Source of the DNA: Sinorhizobium fredii USDA 205 | Lineage (GTDB): Bacteria; Pseudomonadota; Alphaproteobacteria; Rhizobiales; Rhizobiaceae | NCBI RefSeq assembly: GCF_001461695.1 | Contig: NZ_AUTC01000156.1 | Coordinates: forward strand, 1 to 46,215 | DNA: 46,215 nt | Direction of reading: 5' to 3' | In this document: in pieces, positions 1-6,845 of the stretch | Numbering within the stretch: the first letter of the stretch is position 1 | How the letters are laid out: each line of letters starts with the position of its first letter | Notes under the pieces: model-generated | Told to the model about the DNA's origin: nothing | What the model saw: the letters and a program-made list of their open reading frames with translations, nothing else | The model's database searches: none | Made by a program: the position numbers and the translations under genes

Positions 1-48
1 GAGGCACAGCACAAGGCCGACCATCTTCTTCGTGTTGGGTCCAGCCAT
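1..48 (-). CDS. N-terminus of a truncated unknown protein
   Basis: Only the first 16 codons are inside the window, read on the minus strand from an ATG at 48-46. The start is supported by a strong ribosome site (ACGGAGGT, 60-53) five bases upstream. The visible residues MAGPNTKKMVGLVLCL show lysines followed by a hydrophobic run, which looks like the start of a signal peptide or membrane anchor. No function can be assigned from this fragment. Confidence 0.5.
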   Translation of the reverse strand, partial: MAGPNTKKMVGLVLCL

Positions 49-669
49 GACGACCTCCGTTGATGCGCGTTACCATCGACACTTACGGTAATGGGGGTTG
101 CCAAACTACGCGGCGACAAGCATCGACGCGATCATCGAACGTTCTGATGGGTCGAGCGCAAGTTCAACTGTGAGTTCGGCAGCAATGACGGTTCATGCTA
201 GGCGCCAGCGTGACTGCAGTCGACTATACAAAGGATTGGATATCCTCGGTAATGAATTTGTATTCCCATGAAGATGTTTGAAAAATACCTACTGCATGTC
301 TCCTTAAATGGACCTCGATTTAAGGACAAAGACATGCAGCAATTCAAAGTGCTACAGCGCCGCGCGCCTGATAAGGCGCGCGGCGCTGTAGCCGGCCATG
401 GAGATCGCAGCCTGGAAGAACCATGTCTTGAGAAGTGGCAGGCAACCGATGCTGTTGCCACAAGCTGGGAGCTCAGCATTCGGGCGCGTGTGAAATGCAA
501 GTGTCTTTCGTCGTATCCATTGGTATGGGTATGCCGGGCATGGAGATGTGGTAGCATCATATGTTCAATCATGTTTGCAATTTCTGGTCGAAAAGGTCTG
601 TCTGGTGCGACTCGGCAGGGTTCGTAGTATTGGCTTCGACACTAAGCAACTAGAACGAGAGTCAGGCTC
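49..669. other. Intergenic region with repeat element
   Basis: About 620 bases without a convincing gene. The middle is occupied by a double palindrome (292-391, listed separately). The left part presumably carries the promoter of the truncated minus-strand gene and the right part the leader of the receiver gene at 670. Short open frames here have no good ribosome site and cross the palindromes, so I do not call them genes. Confidence 0.5.
292..391. repeat. Sinorhizobium-type palindromic intergenic element, copy A
   Basis: Two adjacent inverted repeats. The first (292-339) starts CTGCATGTCT and ends AGACATGCAG, with inner arms CCTTAAAT/ATTTAAGG. The second is a perfect 18-bp stem (351-368 with 375-392) around the loop TGATAA, with outer arms GCTACAGCGC/GCGCTGTAGC. 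From memory this layout matches the mosaic palindromic repeats (RIME/ABC class) scattered between genes in Sinorhizobium genomes. A degenerate copy in the opposite orientation lies at about 1142-1235, so the receiver gene at 670-1065 sits between inverted copies. Confidence 0.7.
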
Positions 670-1065
670 TTGCGTCAACCATGCACCATTGCGGTTATCG
701 ACGACGACGACGCCCCTCGCGAGGCCATGAAGGACATTTTGGAATCGTTGGGCTACGAAGCCATCGCATTTGCGTCGGCGGCGGAATTCCTCGCGTTCCA
801 CGGTCAATCTCCAATTCACTGCATTATCTCCGACGTCAAAATGCCCGGTATCGACGGGTTGCAGTTGTTGAGAATATTGAATGGCAAAGGCGTGCGAACG
901 CCATTCATATTTATGACCGCCTTTGGTGATCAGCAGCTGAGAGCGGAGGCGGGGCAGGGTGGCGCGCTTGGCGTTCTTTCGAAGCCTGTCGACTCAGGTC
1001 AGCTGGTTGCGATGGTTGAAGCCGCGGTCGGCGGCGACCGAAACGGCAGCGAGGATGCGGACTAG
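670..1065 (+). CDS. Single-domain response regulator (FixJ-type receiver)
   Basis: A 131-residue stand-alone CheY-like receiver. The acidic pocket (DDDD at 11-14), phosphoacceptor Asp55 in SDVKMPG, Thr83 in FMTAF and Lys105 in LSKPV are all present, so it should be phosphorylatable. There is no output domain, so it probably relays phosphate or competes for a kinase. The start is TTG at 670: no in-frame ATG precedes the conserved beta-1 strand (TIAVIDDD), and a weak GAGAG lies upstream. No histidine kinase is adjacent; the FixJ-like regulator at 1550-2182 is the nearest two-component gene. Inverted palindromic repeats flank it. The family call is firm; partner and role are unknown. Confidence 0.75.
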   Translation: MRQPCTIAVIDDDDAPREAMKDILESLGYEAIAFASAAEFLAFHGQSPIHCIISDVKMPGIDGLQLLRILNGKGVRTPFIFMTAFGDQQLRAEAGQGGALGVLSKPVDSGQLVAMVEAAVGGDRNGSEDAD

Positions 1066-1141
1066 CCGCTCGCCCTGACGGGCGTGCCGATAAACTAGGT
1101 AAACCACGCGCAATAGATCTCACCTTCAGCAACATCAGCCA

Positions 1142-1235
1142 CTACAGCGGCGCGCGTCTTATCAGACGCGCAGAGGTCGCTGTAGCACTTGGATACGCTG
1201 CATGCTTTGCTCCTTGGGTCACGCGGGACCGATGC
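1142..1235. repeat. Palindromic intergenic element, copy B (degenerate, reversed)
   Basis: A cruciform with outer arms CTACAGCG (1142-1149) and CGCTGTAG (1178-1185) and inner arms GCGCGTCT (1152-1159) and AGACGCGC (1164-1171) around TATC. It is followed by CACTTGGATACG and CTGCATGCTTTGCTCC, which match the reverse complement of copy A in order and spacing. The second palindrome has decayed and its right limit is approximate. Confidence 0.6.
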
Positions 1236-1253
1236 CTCCACTCGCTCTTGCGC

Positions 1254-1287
1254 AAAAAGGCCGCCCCTCTCGAGGCGAGGGGCGGCC
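1254..1287 (-). terminator. Rho-independent terminator
   Basis: A perfect 11-bp GC-rich stem (1259-1269 with 1277-1287; GGCCGCCCCTC arm) with a 7-nt loop. On the minus strand it is followed at once by five Ts (plus-strand AAAAA at 1254-1258). It ends either the candidate sRNA or the message of the FixJ-like regulator, whose stop codon is about 260 bases upstream on that strand. Confidence 0.85.
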
Positions 1288-1390
1288 CAGTTGGCTGCAC
1301 CGTGGCGGGGGGGAGGGAGGAAACTGCCGCCTAGGAGGGGAGGGGAAACCATCCTAATGGTCAACAGGTGCGCGCCACTTCTTCAGGATA
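1254..1390 (-). ncRNA. Candidate anti-Shine-Dalgarno small RNA
   Basis: On the minus strand this stretch ends in a textbook Rho-independent terminator (1254-1287). Upstream of the terminator are two C/U-rich segments complementary to ribosome-binding sites (CCCCTCCCCTCCT and CCTCCCTCCCC on the minus strand). The second lies in the loop of a small hairpin closed by GGCGG/CCGCC. Rhizobial sRNAs of the alpha-r14 / CCUCCUCCC-hairpin ('cuckoo') type have this design: anti-SD loops plus a terminator, about 100-130 nt. The 5' end is a guess because no clear promoter is visible. Alternatively it is the 3' untranslated region of the 1550-2182 gene. Family membership is an inference. Confidence 0.45.
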
Positions 1391-1549
1391 CGCAGAAGGG
1401 GATGCCTGCGTAACTAAACGTTGGTTTGGGGTCTCGCTCCTGTCGAAGCACTAATTTGCGTGCGTCGCTTGAGTGGCTCGGGCGGTGTCAGTCACGGGAT
1501 CGAGCACGTAGGTGCGATGGCCAACGGTTCCACGATTCGTCCACGGCGA

Positions 1550-2182
1550 TTAGATGAGCTCGGATTTCTTCACGAGATCGGCAAGCGAGCGGGCTTCCAT
1601 CTTTCGCATCACGCTGGCTCGATGAATCTTCACCATGATCTCACTGATCCCGAGCTCATAGGCTATCTGCTTGTTCATAAGCCCGTCGGTGACGTGTTGC
1701 ATTACCTGCTTTTCCCGAGGCGTGAGCGTCGACGCATTCTGCTTGATCGCGTTCCTGACGACGGCATCCTGTCGTCTGCGCCTATCGGTTTCGAAGGCGC
1801 GGCCGATTGCGTCGAGCAGTTCTTCGTTGGTGAAGGGCTTTAACAGAAAATCTACTGCGCCCGCCTTCATTGCCGTTACGCTCGTCGGCACATCGCCGTG
1901 ACCTGTAATGAAGACAATTGGAATCTGGCACCCCAGATCGTCCAGCCGCGATTGAAACTCGATGCCGCTCATTCCCGGCATGCGCACATCCAGAACCATG
2001 CAACCTGACGTACTCAGGCAGCCGTTCTCAATAAAATCCAGCGCATTGCGGAACGACGAGGATTTAACGCCCGCCGAGTCAAAGAGATCAGTCATCGACA
2101 CACGCATGTCGGCATCGTCGTCAATCACAACCACCATCTGTTCGTCTGAGGGTATGTCTTCGTTTTCAAGTGCATTGGACAT
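1550..2182 (-). CDS. FixJ/NarL-family two-component response regulator
   Basis: A 210-residue DNA-binding response regulator. The receiver (about 15-130) has DDDAD at 21-25, phosphoacceptor Asp65 in LDVRMPG, Thr93 in ITGHGD and Lys115 in LLKPF. A LuxR-type helix-turn-helix (about 153-200) begins LTPREKQVM and contains NKQIAYELGISEIMVKIHR. The FITGHGD and LLKPF signatures are those of the FixJ subgroup. The length is typical. The ATG at 2182 is preceded by GAGGAG in the minus-strand leader. No cognate kinase is in the window. It faces away from the B12-riboswitch operon and its targets cannot be inferred. Confidence 0.88.
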   Translation of the reverse strand: MSNALENEDIPSDEQMVVVIDDDADMRVSMTDLFDSAGVKSSSFRNALDFIENGCLSTSGCMVLDVRMPGMSGIEFQSRLDDLGCQIPIVFITGHGDVPTSVTAMKAGAVDFLLKPFTNEELLDAIGRAFETDRRRRQDAVVRNAIKQNASTLTPREKQVMQHVTDGLMNKQIAYELGISEIMVKIHRASVMRKMEARSLADLVKKSELI

Positions 2183-2544
2183 CGTGCGGTCTCCTCAAGC
2201 TCTTGAACGATAGCTGTGCTTCGCCTCGAATTGTCTCAGGAGGCTCTCTGTTTCGCAGGTATACAATGGTTTAGCTTAGTCGCGGTATAGGCCGCGCCAG
2301 CCGACGGCCCACCAGTCGGCGCCCTTGTAGGCGGGCAACACCCGCAATGCCGTGTCAGAGGCTCGTAGATTACCACCGTGGCCGGTCATGATGCAGTGAA
2401 ATGTACCCCGGCTCAGGGGCAAAATCATCGAAGAGGTAAGGGATCGCCCTTGGGGGCGTCGCGCAAATCGGCGCAAGAATGTTGTGACGACGCCATGCGG
2501 ATGTCGCAAACGGTGCGGCGATGTCTCGATGGCTATGCTCATAT
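2183..2544. other. Intergenic region upstream of the cobalamin riboswitch
   Basis: About 360 bases between the FixJ-like gene and the riboswitch. It must contain two divergent promoters, but I cannot place either with confidence. On the minus strand, 2276 to about 2470 has a protein-like ending (listed as a possible remnant). I see no other gene. Confidence 0.4.
2276..2470 (-). pseudogene. Possible C-terminal coding remnant
   Basis: The minus strand here ends in a frame reading LRVLPAYKGADWWAVGW before a stop at 2276, unlike the Arg/Pro-rich composition of most spurious GC-rich frames. A second frame just upstream reads AIPYLFDDFAPEPG, and the two can be joined by one base at a GGGG run near 2410. 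This suggests the C-terminus of a decayed gene. I do not recognise the family, no start is visible, and chance remains possible. Confidence 0.22.
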
Positions 2545-2735
2545 GAAGACGCTTGAGGTGCTGACCGGTTTTCGGACCGGTCGGAGAATTGGGAAGCCGG
2601 TTTGATGCCGGCGCTGCCCCCGCAACGGTAGCAGAACTCAAATGCGACGGAAATCCACTGGGCAAGATGCCTGGGAAGGAGTCGCACAGTCCGAAAGGAC
2701 GGTTCTGGAGCCCGGAAACCAGCCTCGACGTTTTG
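2545..2735 (+). promoter_or_regulatory. Cobalamin (B12) riboswitch
   Basis: The core elements occur in canonical order: GGGAAGCCGG...GCCGG (2591-2611), the highly conserved GCTGCCCCCGCAACGGTA (2613-2630), CCACTGGGCAAGATGCCTGG (2655-2674) followed by GAAGG, and the B12 box AGCCCGGAAACCAGCC (2709-2724). A closing P1-type pairing between GAGG near 2555 and CCTC near 2723 brackets the element. It lies in the leader of gbcA, about 130 bases before the preferred start. No strong terminator follows, so control may act on translation or via Rho. Control of a Rieske betaine demethylase is unusual, because these switches normally control B12 synthesis, uptake or B12-independent isozymes. Confidence 0.92.
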
Positions 2736-2866
2736 AACTCGACTGATCGCGGTGGGCGGTCAAGAGGCGGATGACCGTGGCCGTCGGAGCTCCCAATCCG
2801 AAGAGTGCGCGGGCGGACGTTTCCCTTCATGTCCACCATGCCCAGTCCTTGAACCGAGGACCGACC

Positions 2867-4114
2867 ATGGATATCCGTTCCGACATGCTCACGCGGCTCA
2901 GGAGCCGCACACCCGGCTTCAGCCTGGACCAGCCTTTCTACATCGACCCGGCATTCTATCAGCTCGATCTCGAGCACATCTGGTACAGGGATTGGCTGTT
3001 CATCGGCCATGATTGCGAAATTCCCAATCCGGGCAACTACCTGACCGTTCAGGTCGGGGCCTATTCCGTGGTCATCGTCCGCGGTCACGACGGCAAGATC
3101 AACGCGCTCCACAATTCCTGCCGTCACCGCGGCTCGCGCGTCTGCCAGGAGCACCGGGGCACCGCCGCAAAGCTCGTTTGCCCCTACCATCAGTGGACCT
3201 ACGAGCTCGACGGCAAGCTGCTCTATGCGCGCCAGATGGGCGACAATTTCGATACGTCCAATTTCCGTCTCAAGCCGGTGGCCTGCGAATCCGCCGGCGG
3301 CTACATCTTCGTCTATCTCGCCAAGGAGCCGACGGATTTCGCGCCGTTCCGCGCGATGATGGAGCCCTATTTCCTGCCGCACCGGCTGCGCGACGCGAAG
3401 ATCGCCTACGAGAGCACGATCATCGAGAAGGGCAACTGGAAGCTCGTCTGGGAAAACAACCGCGAATGCTACCATTGCGCCGGCAACCATCCGGAGCTCT
3501 GCAAGACCTATCCGGAAGCGCCGACGGTGACCGGTGTCAATGGCGCCGCCGACGACCCGGAAATTGCCGAGCATTGGGCCAAATGCGAGGCCGCCGGTCT
3601 TCCGAGCGCCTTCGTGATGGATGATCGCGGCCAGTACCGCACAACACGCGTTCCGCTTTTGCGCGACGCGATCAGCTACACGATCTCGGGTCGCAAGGCC
3701 GTGCAGATGCGTCTCTCCGACCAGATCAACATGGATCGGGTCGGCTCGCTGCTGCTCTATCACTATCCCACCACCTGGAATCATGTGCTGAGCGACCACG
3801 CCATCACCTTCCGCGTGCTGCCGATCAGCGCCACCGAGACTGCCGTCACCACGAAGTGGCTGGTCCACAAGGATGCGGTCGAGGGCATCGACTACCGGCT
3901 TGACGAACTCATTCATGTCTGGACCGAGACCAACGACCAGGATCGCCAGATCGTCGAGGAAAATGCCCGCGGCATTCACTCGCCCGCCTATGAGCCCGGG
4001 CCCTATTCGGAGCTGCATGAGGGCGGCGTTTCCCAGTTCGTCGAATGGTATTCGAACGCCATGGAAGAGCGGCTCGACGGTGCTGGCCAGCCTTCCCTGC
4101 GATCCGTTGCCTGA
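2867..4114 (+). CDS. gbcA: Glycine betaine demethylase, Rieske oxygenase subunit
   Basis: A 415-residue ring-hydroxylating-type oxygenase alpha subunit. The Rieske [2Fe-2S] site is Cys85-x-His87 and Cys105-x2-His108 (CRHRGSRVC...CPYH). The mononuclear iron motif is ECYHCAGNH (His203, His208), typical of the choline monooxygenase/GbcA family. GbcA oxidises one N-methyl of glycine betaine, giving dimethylglycine and formaldehyde. I chose ATG 2867 because CGAGGA lies seven bases upstream and the length fits the family. An in-frame ATG at 2771 with AGAGG before it would add 32 residues and sits much nearer the riboswitch. gbcB follows after 17 bases. A stachydrine- or carnitine-type demethylase is the main alternative; the GbdR-like regulator and BCCT carrier nearby favour betaine. 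Confidence 0.85.
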   Translation: MDIRSDMLTRLRSRTPGFSLDQPFYIDPAFYQLDLEHIWYRDWLFIGHDCEIPNPGNYLTVQVGAYSVVIVRGHDGKINALHNSCRHRGSRVCQEHRGTAAKLVCPYHQWTYELDGKLLYARQMGDNFDTSNFRLKPVACESAGGYIFVYLAKEPTDFAPFRAMMEPYFLPHRLRDAKIAYESTIIEKGNWKLVWENNRECYHCAGNHPELCKTYPEAPTVTGVNGAADDPEIAEHWAKCEAAGLPSAFVMDDRGQYRTTRVPLLRDAISYTISGRKAVQMRLSDQINMDRVGSLLLYHYPTTWNHVLSDHAITFRVLPISATETAVTTKWLVHKDAVEGIDYRLDELIHVWTETNDQDRQIVEENARGIHSPAYEPGPYSELHEGGVSQFVEWYSNAMEERLDGAGQPSLRSVA

Positions 4115-4131
4115 GCCGGAGAGCGACGACG

Positions 4132-5238
4132 ATGACCATGATGCTGACGGGCACGACGCCCACTCCGCTTCCACTGGACCAGATGAAGCCGTGGAACTCG
4201 GCCCGGCAGATGCTGGTCTGCACGAGTGTCACGGACGAGGCACCCGACGTGAAGACCTTCACCTTCGCGGTCGAGGGCGGCGGCTGGTTCAACTACATGC
4301 CGGGGCAGTTCATCACCGTGGAGCTCCGGGCAAAGGGCGGCGACCTGCATCGCACCTATACGGTTTCTTCCTCACCCTCGCGGCCCTATGCCATTGCCAT
4401 TACCATCAAGGCGCAGCCGACGAGCATCGGCACGCGCTGGATGTTCGAGAACGTCCGGCCTGGCAGCCGCGTCCGCGCCTATGGACCGAGCGGTCACTTC
4501 ACGCTCTCTCGCAATCCGGGCAAGAAATACCTGTTCATCTCGGCCGGCTCGGGCATCACGCCGATGATGTCGATGCTGCGCTGGCTGTCCGATTGTGCGC
4601 CGGATACCGACGTCGTGTTCATCAACTCGGCGCGGCGGCCGGAAGAGATCATCTTCCGCGAGGAGCTCGAGCTTCTCGCCAAGCGCATGCCGAACCTGTC
4701 GCTCGGCTTCCTTCCCGAGGCACGTTCCGTTGCCTCGCCATGGAGCGGGCTCATGGGACGTATCGATCGTCACAAGCTCTCCATGCTGACGCCCGACTTC
4801 ATGGGGCGGGAGATCTTCTGCTGCGGCCCCGATCCCTTCATGAGGGCGGTGAGCGCGATCGTTCGCGCCGAAGGCTTTGACATGGGCCACTACCACCAGG
4901 AGAGTTTCGGCGCGACGTCGATTGCCAAGAGCGTCCACAAGCAGGCCCAGGAGATCGTCCTGGAGGGAAAGCCGACCGGCGTGGCGGTCAGCTTCCTCGG
5001 CTCGAACGAGGAGCAGGTCTGCGAACCCGGCAAGACCATTCTCGAGACCGCGCGTCGTGCGGGCGTGCGCATTCCCGCCGCCTGCGAATCCGGCATCTGT
5101 GGCACCTGCAAGGTGCTGAAGCGATCGGGGGAGGTCGAGATGCACCACAATGGCGGCATCAGCGATCAGGAAATCAACGCCGGCTACGTGCTGGCCTGCT
5201 GCTCGCGACCAACGACCCCAGTCGAGATCGAGGCGTGA
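4132..5238 (+). CDS. gbcB: Glycine betaine demethylase reductase subunit
   Basis: A 368-residue flavin/iron-sulfur reductase passing electrons from NAD(P)H to GbcA. The N-terminal ferredoxin-reductase FAD domain contains HRTYTVSSSP (73-82). The nucleotide-binding domain has SAGSGITPMMSM (137-148) and CCGPDPFM (230-237). The C-terminal plant-type [2Fe-2S] domain has Cys318, Cys323, Cys326 (CESGICGTC) and a fourth ligand at Cys356 or Cys357. Domain order and length match GbcB and hybrid-cluster reductases. The start at 4132 has GGAGAG upstream and lies 17 bases after the gbcA stop, so the two are co-transcribed under the riboswitch. Confidence 0.85.
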   Translation: MTMMLTGTTPTPLPLDQMKPWNSARQMLVCTSVTDEAPDVKTFTFAVEGGGWFNYMPGQFITVELRAKGGDLHRTYTVSSSPSRPYAIAITIKAQPTSIGTRWMFENVRPGSRVRAYGPSGHFTLSRNPGKKYLFISAGSGITPMMSMLRWLSDCAPDTDVVFINSARRPEEIIFREELELLAKRMPNLSLGFLPEARSVASPWSGLMGRIDRHKLSMLTPDFMGREIFCCGPDPFMRAVSAIVRAEGFDMGHYHQESFGATSIAKSVHKQAQEIVLEGKPTGVAVSFLGSNEEQVCEPGKTILETARRAGVRIPAACESGICGTCKVLKRSGEVEMHHNGGISDQEINAGYVLACCSRPTTPVEIEA

Positions 5239-5239
5239 C

Positions 5240-5473
5240 ATGGAACGGAAAGCCAGCCTGCAAAACCTCGGAACGCCGGAAGACATGTTCCTCGCCTGGT
5301 TCTTCGGCCTGCCCGACGGCGCCGATGTGGGCCATGCGGCGCTGAGCGAGATTGCCCGGATCGACGGCATCGCGGCGCCCAGCGTTCAGCTCCTGTCGCT
5401 GAGGAGCCTGCTGCACCAGGCCACGCTCAACATACTCCAGCAACCGCGGCGACGCCGGCGGCAGCGGCATTGA
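5240..5473 (+). CDS. Small protein of unknown function in the gbc operon
   Basis: A 77-residue reading frame starting one base after the gbcB stop (TGACATGG). That tight coupling is the main evidence that it is real. The protein begins MERKASLQNLGTPEDMFLAW and has a hydrophobic patch near 17-23, a central helix-like segment (about 50-66) and a basic tail with five consecutive arginines (70-74). No metal-binding motif, signal peptide or known domain is recognised. The arginine-rich end could be an out-of-frame extension after a mutation, so the true C-terminus is uncertain. fdhA follows after 54 bases. Confidence 0.5.
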   Translation: MERKASLQNLGTPEDMFLAWFFGLPDGADVGHAALSEIARIDGIAAPSVQLLSLRSLLHQATLNILQQPRRRRRQRH

Positions 5474-5527
5474 GCCTTTCAGTTTTGAGGGGCCGGCCGA
5501 AAAGTTCACCCACAGGAGGAGAAGTGC

Positions 5528-6717
5528 ATGAGCAAGAACAGAGGTGTCGTCTACATGCGGCCCGGCAAGGTCGAAGTGCGAGATATCGACGATCCGAAGC
5601 TCGAGGCGCCGGACGGCCGCCGCATCGAACATGGCGTGATCCTGAAGGTGATCTCCACCAATATCTGCGGCTCGGACCAGCATATGGTGCGCGGCCGAAC
5701 GACGGCCATGCCCGGGCTCGTGCTCGGCCATGAGATCACCGGACAGGTAATCGAGAAGGGCGTCGATGTCGAGATGCTCGACATCGGCGACATCGTCTCC
5801 GTTCCCTTCAACGTCGCCTGCGGCCGGTGCCGCTGCTGCAAGTCACAGGACACCGGCGTCTGCCTCACGGTCAATCCGTCACGCGCGGGTGGCGCCTATG
5901 GCTATGTCGACATGGGTGGCTGGATTGGCGGACAGGCGCGCTACGTGACGGTGCCCTATGCCGATTTCAACCTCCTGAAGTTCCCCGATCGGGATCGCGC
6001 GATGGAGAAAATCCGTGACCTGACCATGCTTTCGGACATCCTGCCGACGGGCTTCCACGGCGCGATCAACGCGAAGGTCGGGGTGGCTCGATCGTCTATG
6101 TCGCCGGCGCCGGTCCTGTCGGCCTGGCCGCCGCGGCTTCGGCCCGCATCCTCGGCGCGGCTGTCGTCATGGTCGGCGATTTCAACAAGGATCGCCTCGC
6201 CCATGCCGCCAAGGTCGGCTTCGAGCCGATCGACCTCAATGCCGGCGACAATCTGGGCGAAATGATTGCCCAGGTGACGGGCAGCAACGAGGTCGATAGC
6301 GCCATCGATGCGGTCGGCTTCGAAGCGCGCGGCCATAGCGGCGGCGAACAGCCGGCGATCGTGCTGAACCAGATGATGGAAATCACCCGTGCGGCGGGCT
6401 CCATCGGAATTCCGGGCCTCTATGTGACGGAAGATCCCGGCGCGGTCGACAACGCTGCCAAGCATGGCAGTCTCTCGCTTCGCCTCGGTCTGGGCTGGGC
6501 CAAGGCGCAGTCCTTCCACACGGGCCAGACGCCCGTGCTCCGCTACAACAGACAGCTGATGCAGGCCATCCTGCACGATCGTCTGCCGATCGCTGATATC
6601 GTCAATGCGAAGGTCATTTCGCTCGAGGATGCGGTGCAAGGCTACGAGAGCTTCGACCAGGGCGTCGCCCAGAAGTTCGTGCTGGATCCGCATGGTGAGT
6701 TGCTGAAGGCCGCATAA
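5528..6717 (+). pseudogene. fdhA: Glutathione-independent formaldehyde dehydrogenase, frameshifted
   Basis: Zinc-dependent medium-chain dehydrogenase of the FdhA type, which oxidises formaldehyde to formate with NAD. The first frame (5528 to about 6082) carries the catalytic zinc region (NICGSDQHMV, GLVLGHE) and the structural-zinc cysteines CGRCRCCKSQDTGVC. The reading then shifts: the Rossmann segment VYVAGAGPVGLAAAAS and the rest (GDFNKDRLAHAAKVGFEPI to AQKFVLDPHG) lie in another frame to 6717. The break is at the GGGG run at 6080-6083. The total of 1190 bases is one short of 397 codons, fitting a single lost base and the family's ~398 residues. AGGAGGAG precedes the ATG. It would detoxify the formaldehyde released by GbcAB. 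Decay and base-calling error cannot be separated here. Confidence 0.85.
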
Positions 6718-6732
6718 ATAGCATTCGTCATC

Positions 6733-6762
6733 CGAGGTGGCGGATTAGGGTTCGCCACCTCG
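6733..6762. terminator. Hairpin between convergent fdhA and GbdR-like gene
   Basis: A perfect 10-bp stem CGAGGTGGCG (6733-6742) / CGCCACCTCG (6753-6762) with a 10-nt loop, between two convergent genes. It lacks a clear T-run on either side, so it is a structural end signal rather than a textbook intrinsic terminator. Confidence 0.5.
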
Positions 6763-6845
6763 AAGGGTAGACCAGATGCGCCACTGCTGCGAGACGCGAC
6801 CAGACCTCTTCGCGTCGGGGCCCGCCGAGGACCCTGCATCACCTT

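Larger units (their letters stand above)
1066..1549. other. Intergenic region: repeat copy B and a candidate sRNA
   Basis: A 484-base gap between the receiver gene and the convergent FixJ-like gene. It holds the degenerate reversed repeat copy (1142 to about 1235) and a minus-strand candidate sRNA with its terminator (about 1254-1390). For 1391-1549 I see nothing recognisable. The open frames crossing this gap are antisense to the repeat or the sRNA and have no protein-like composition. Confidence 0.5.

Noticed and set aside
268..627. 119-codon plus-strand open frame over the left repeat
   Set aside because: It runs through both palindromes of copy A, lacks a ribosome site and has no protein-like features.
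2276..4174. 632-codon minus-strand open frame
   Set aside because: It lies antisense to gbcA and the riboswitch. gbcA has complete Rieske motifs; the antisense product has none and results from GC-rich codon bias.
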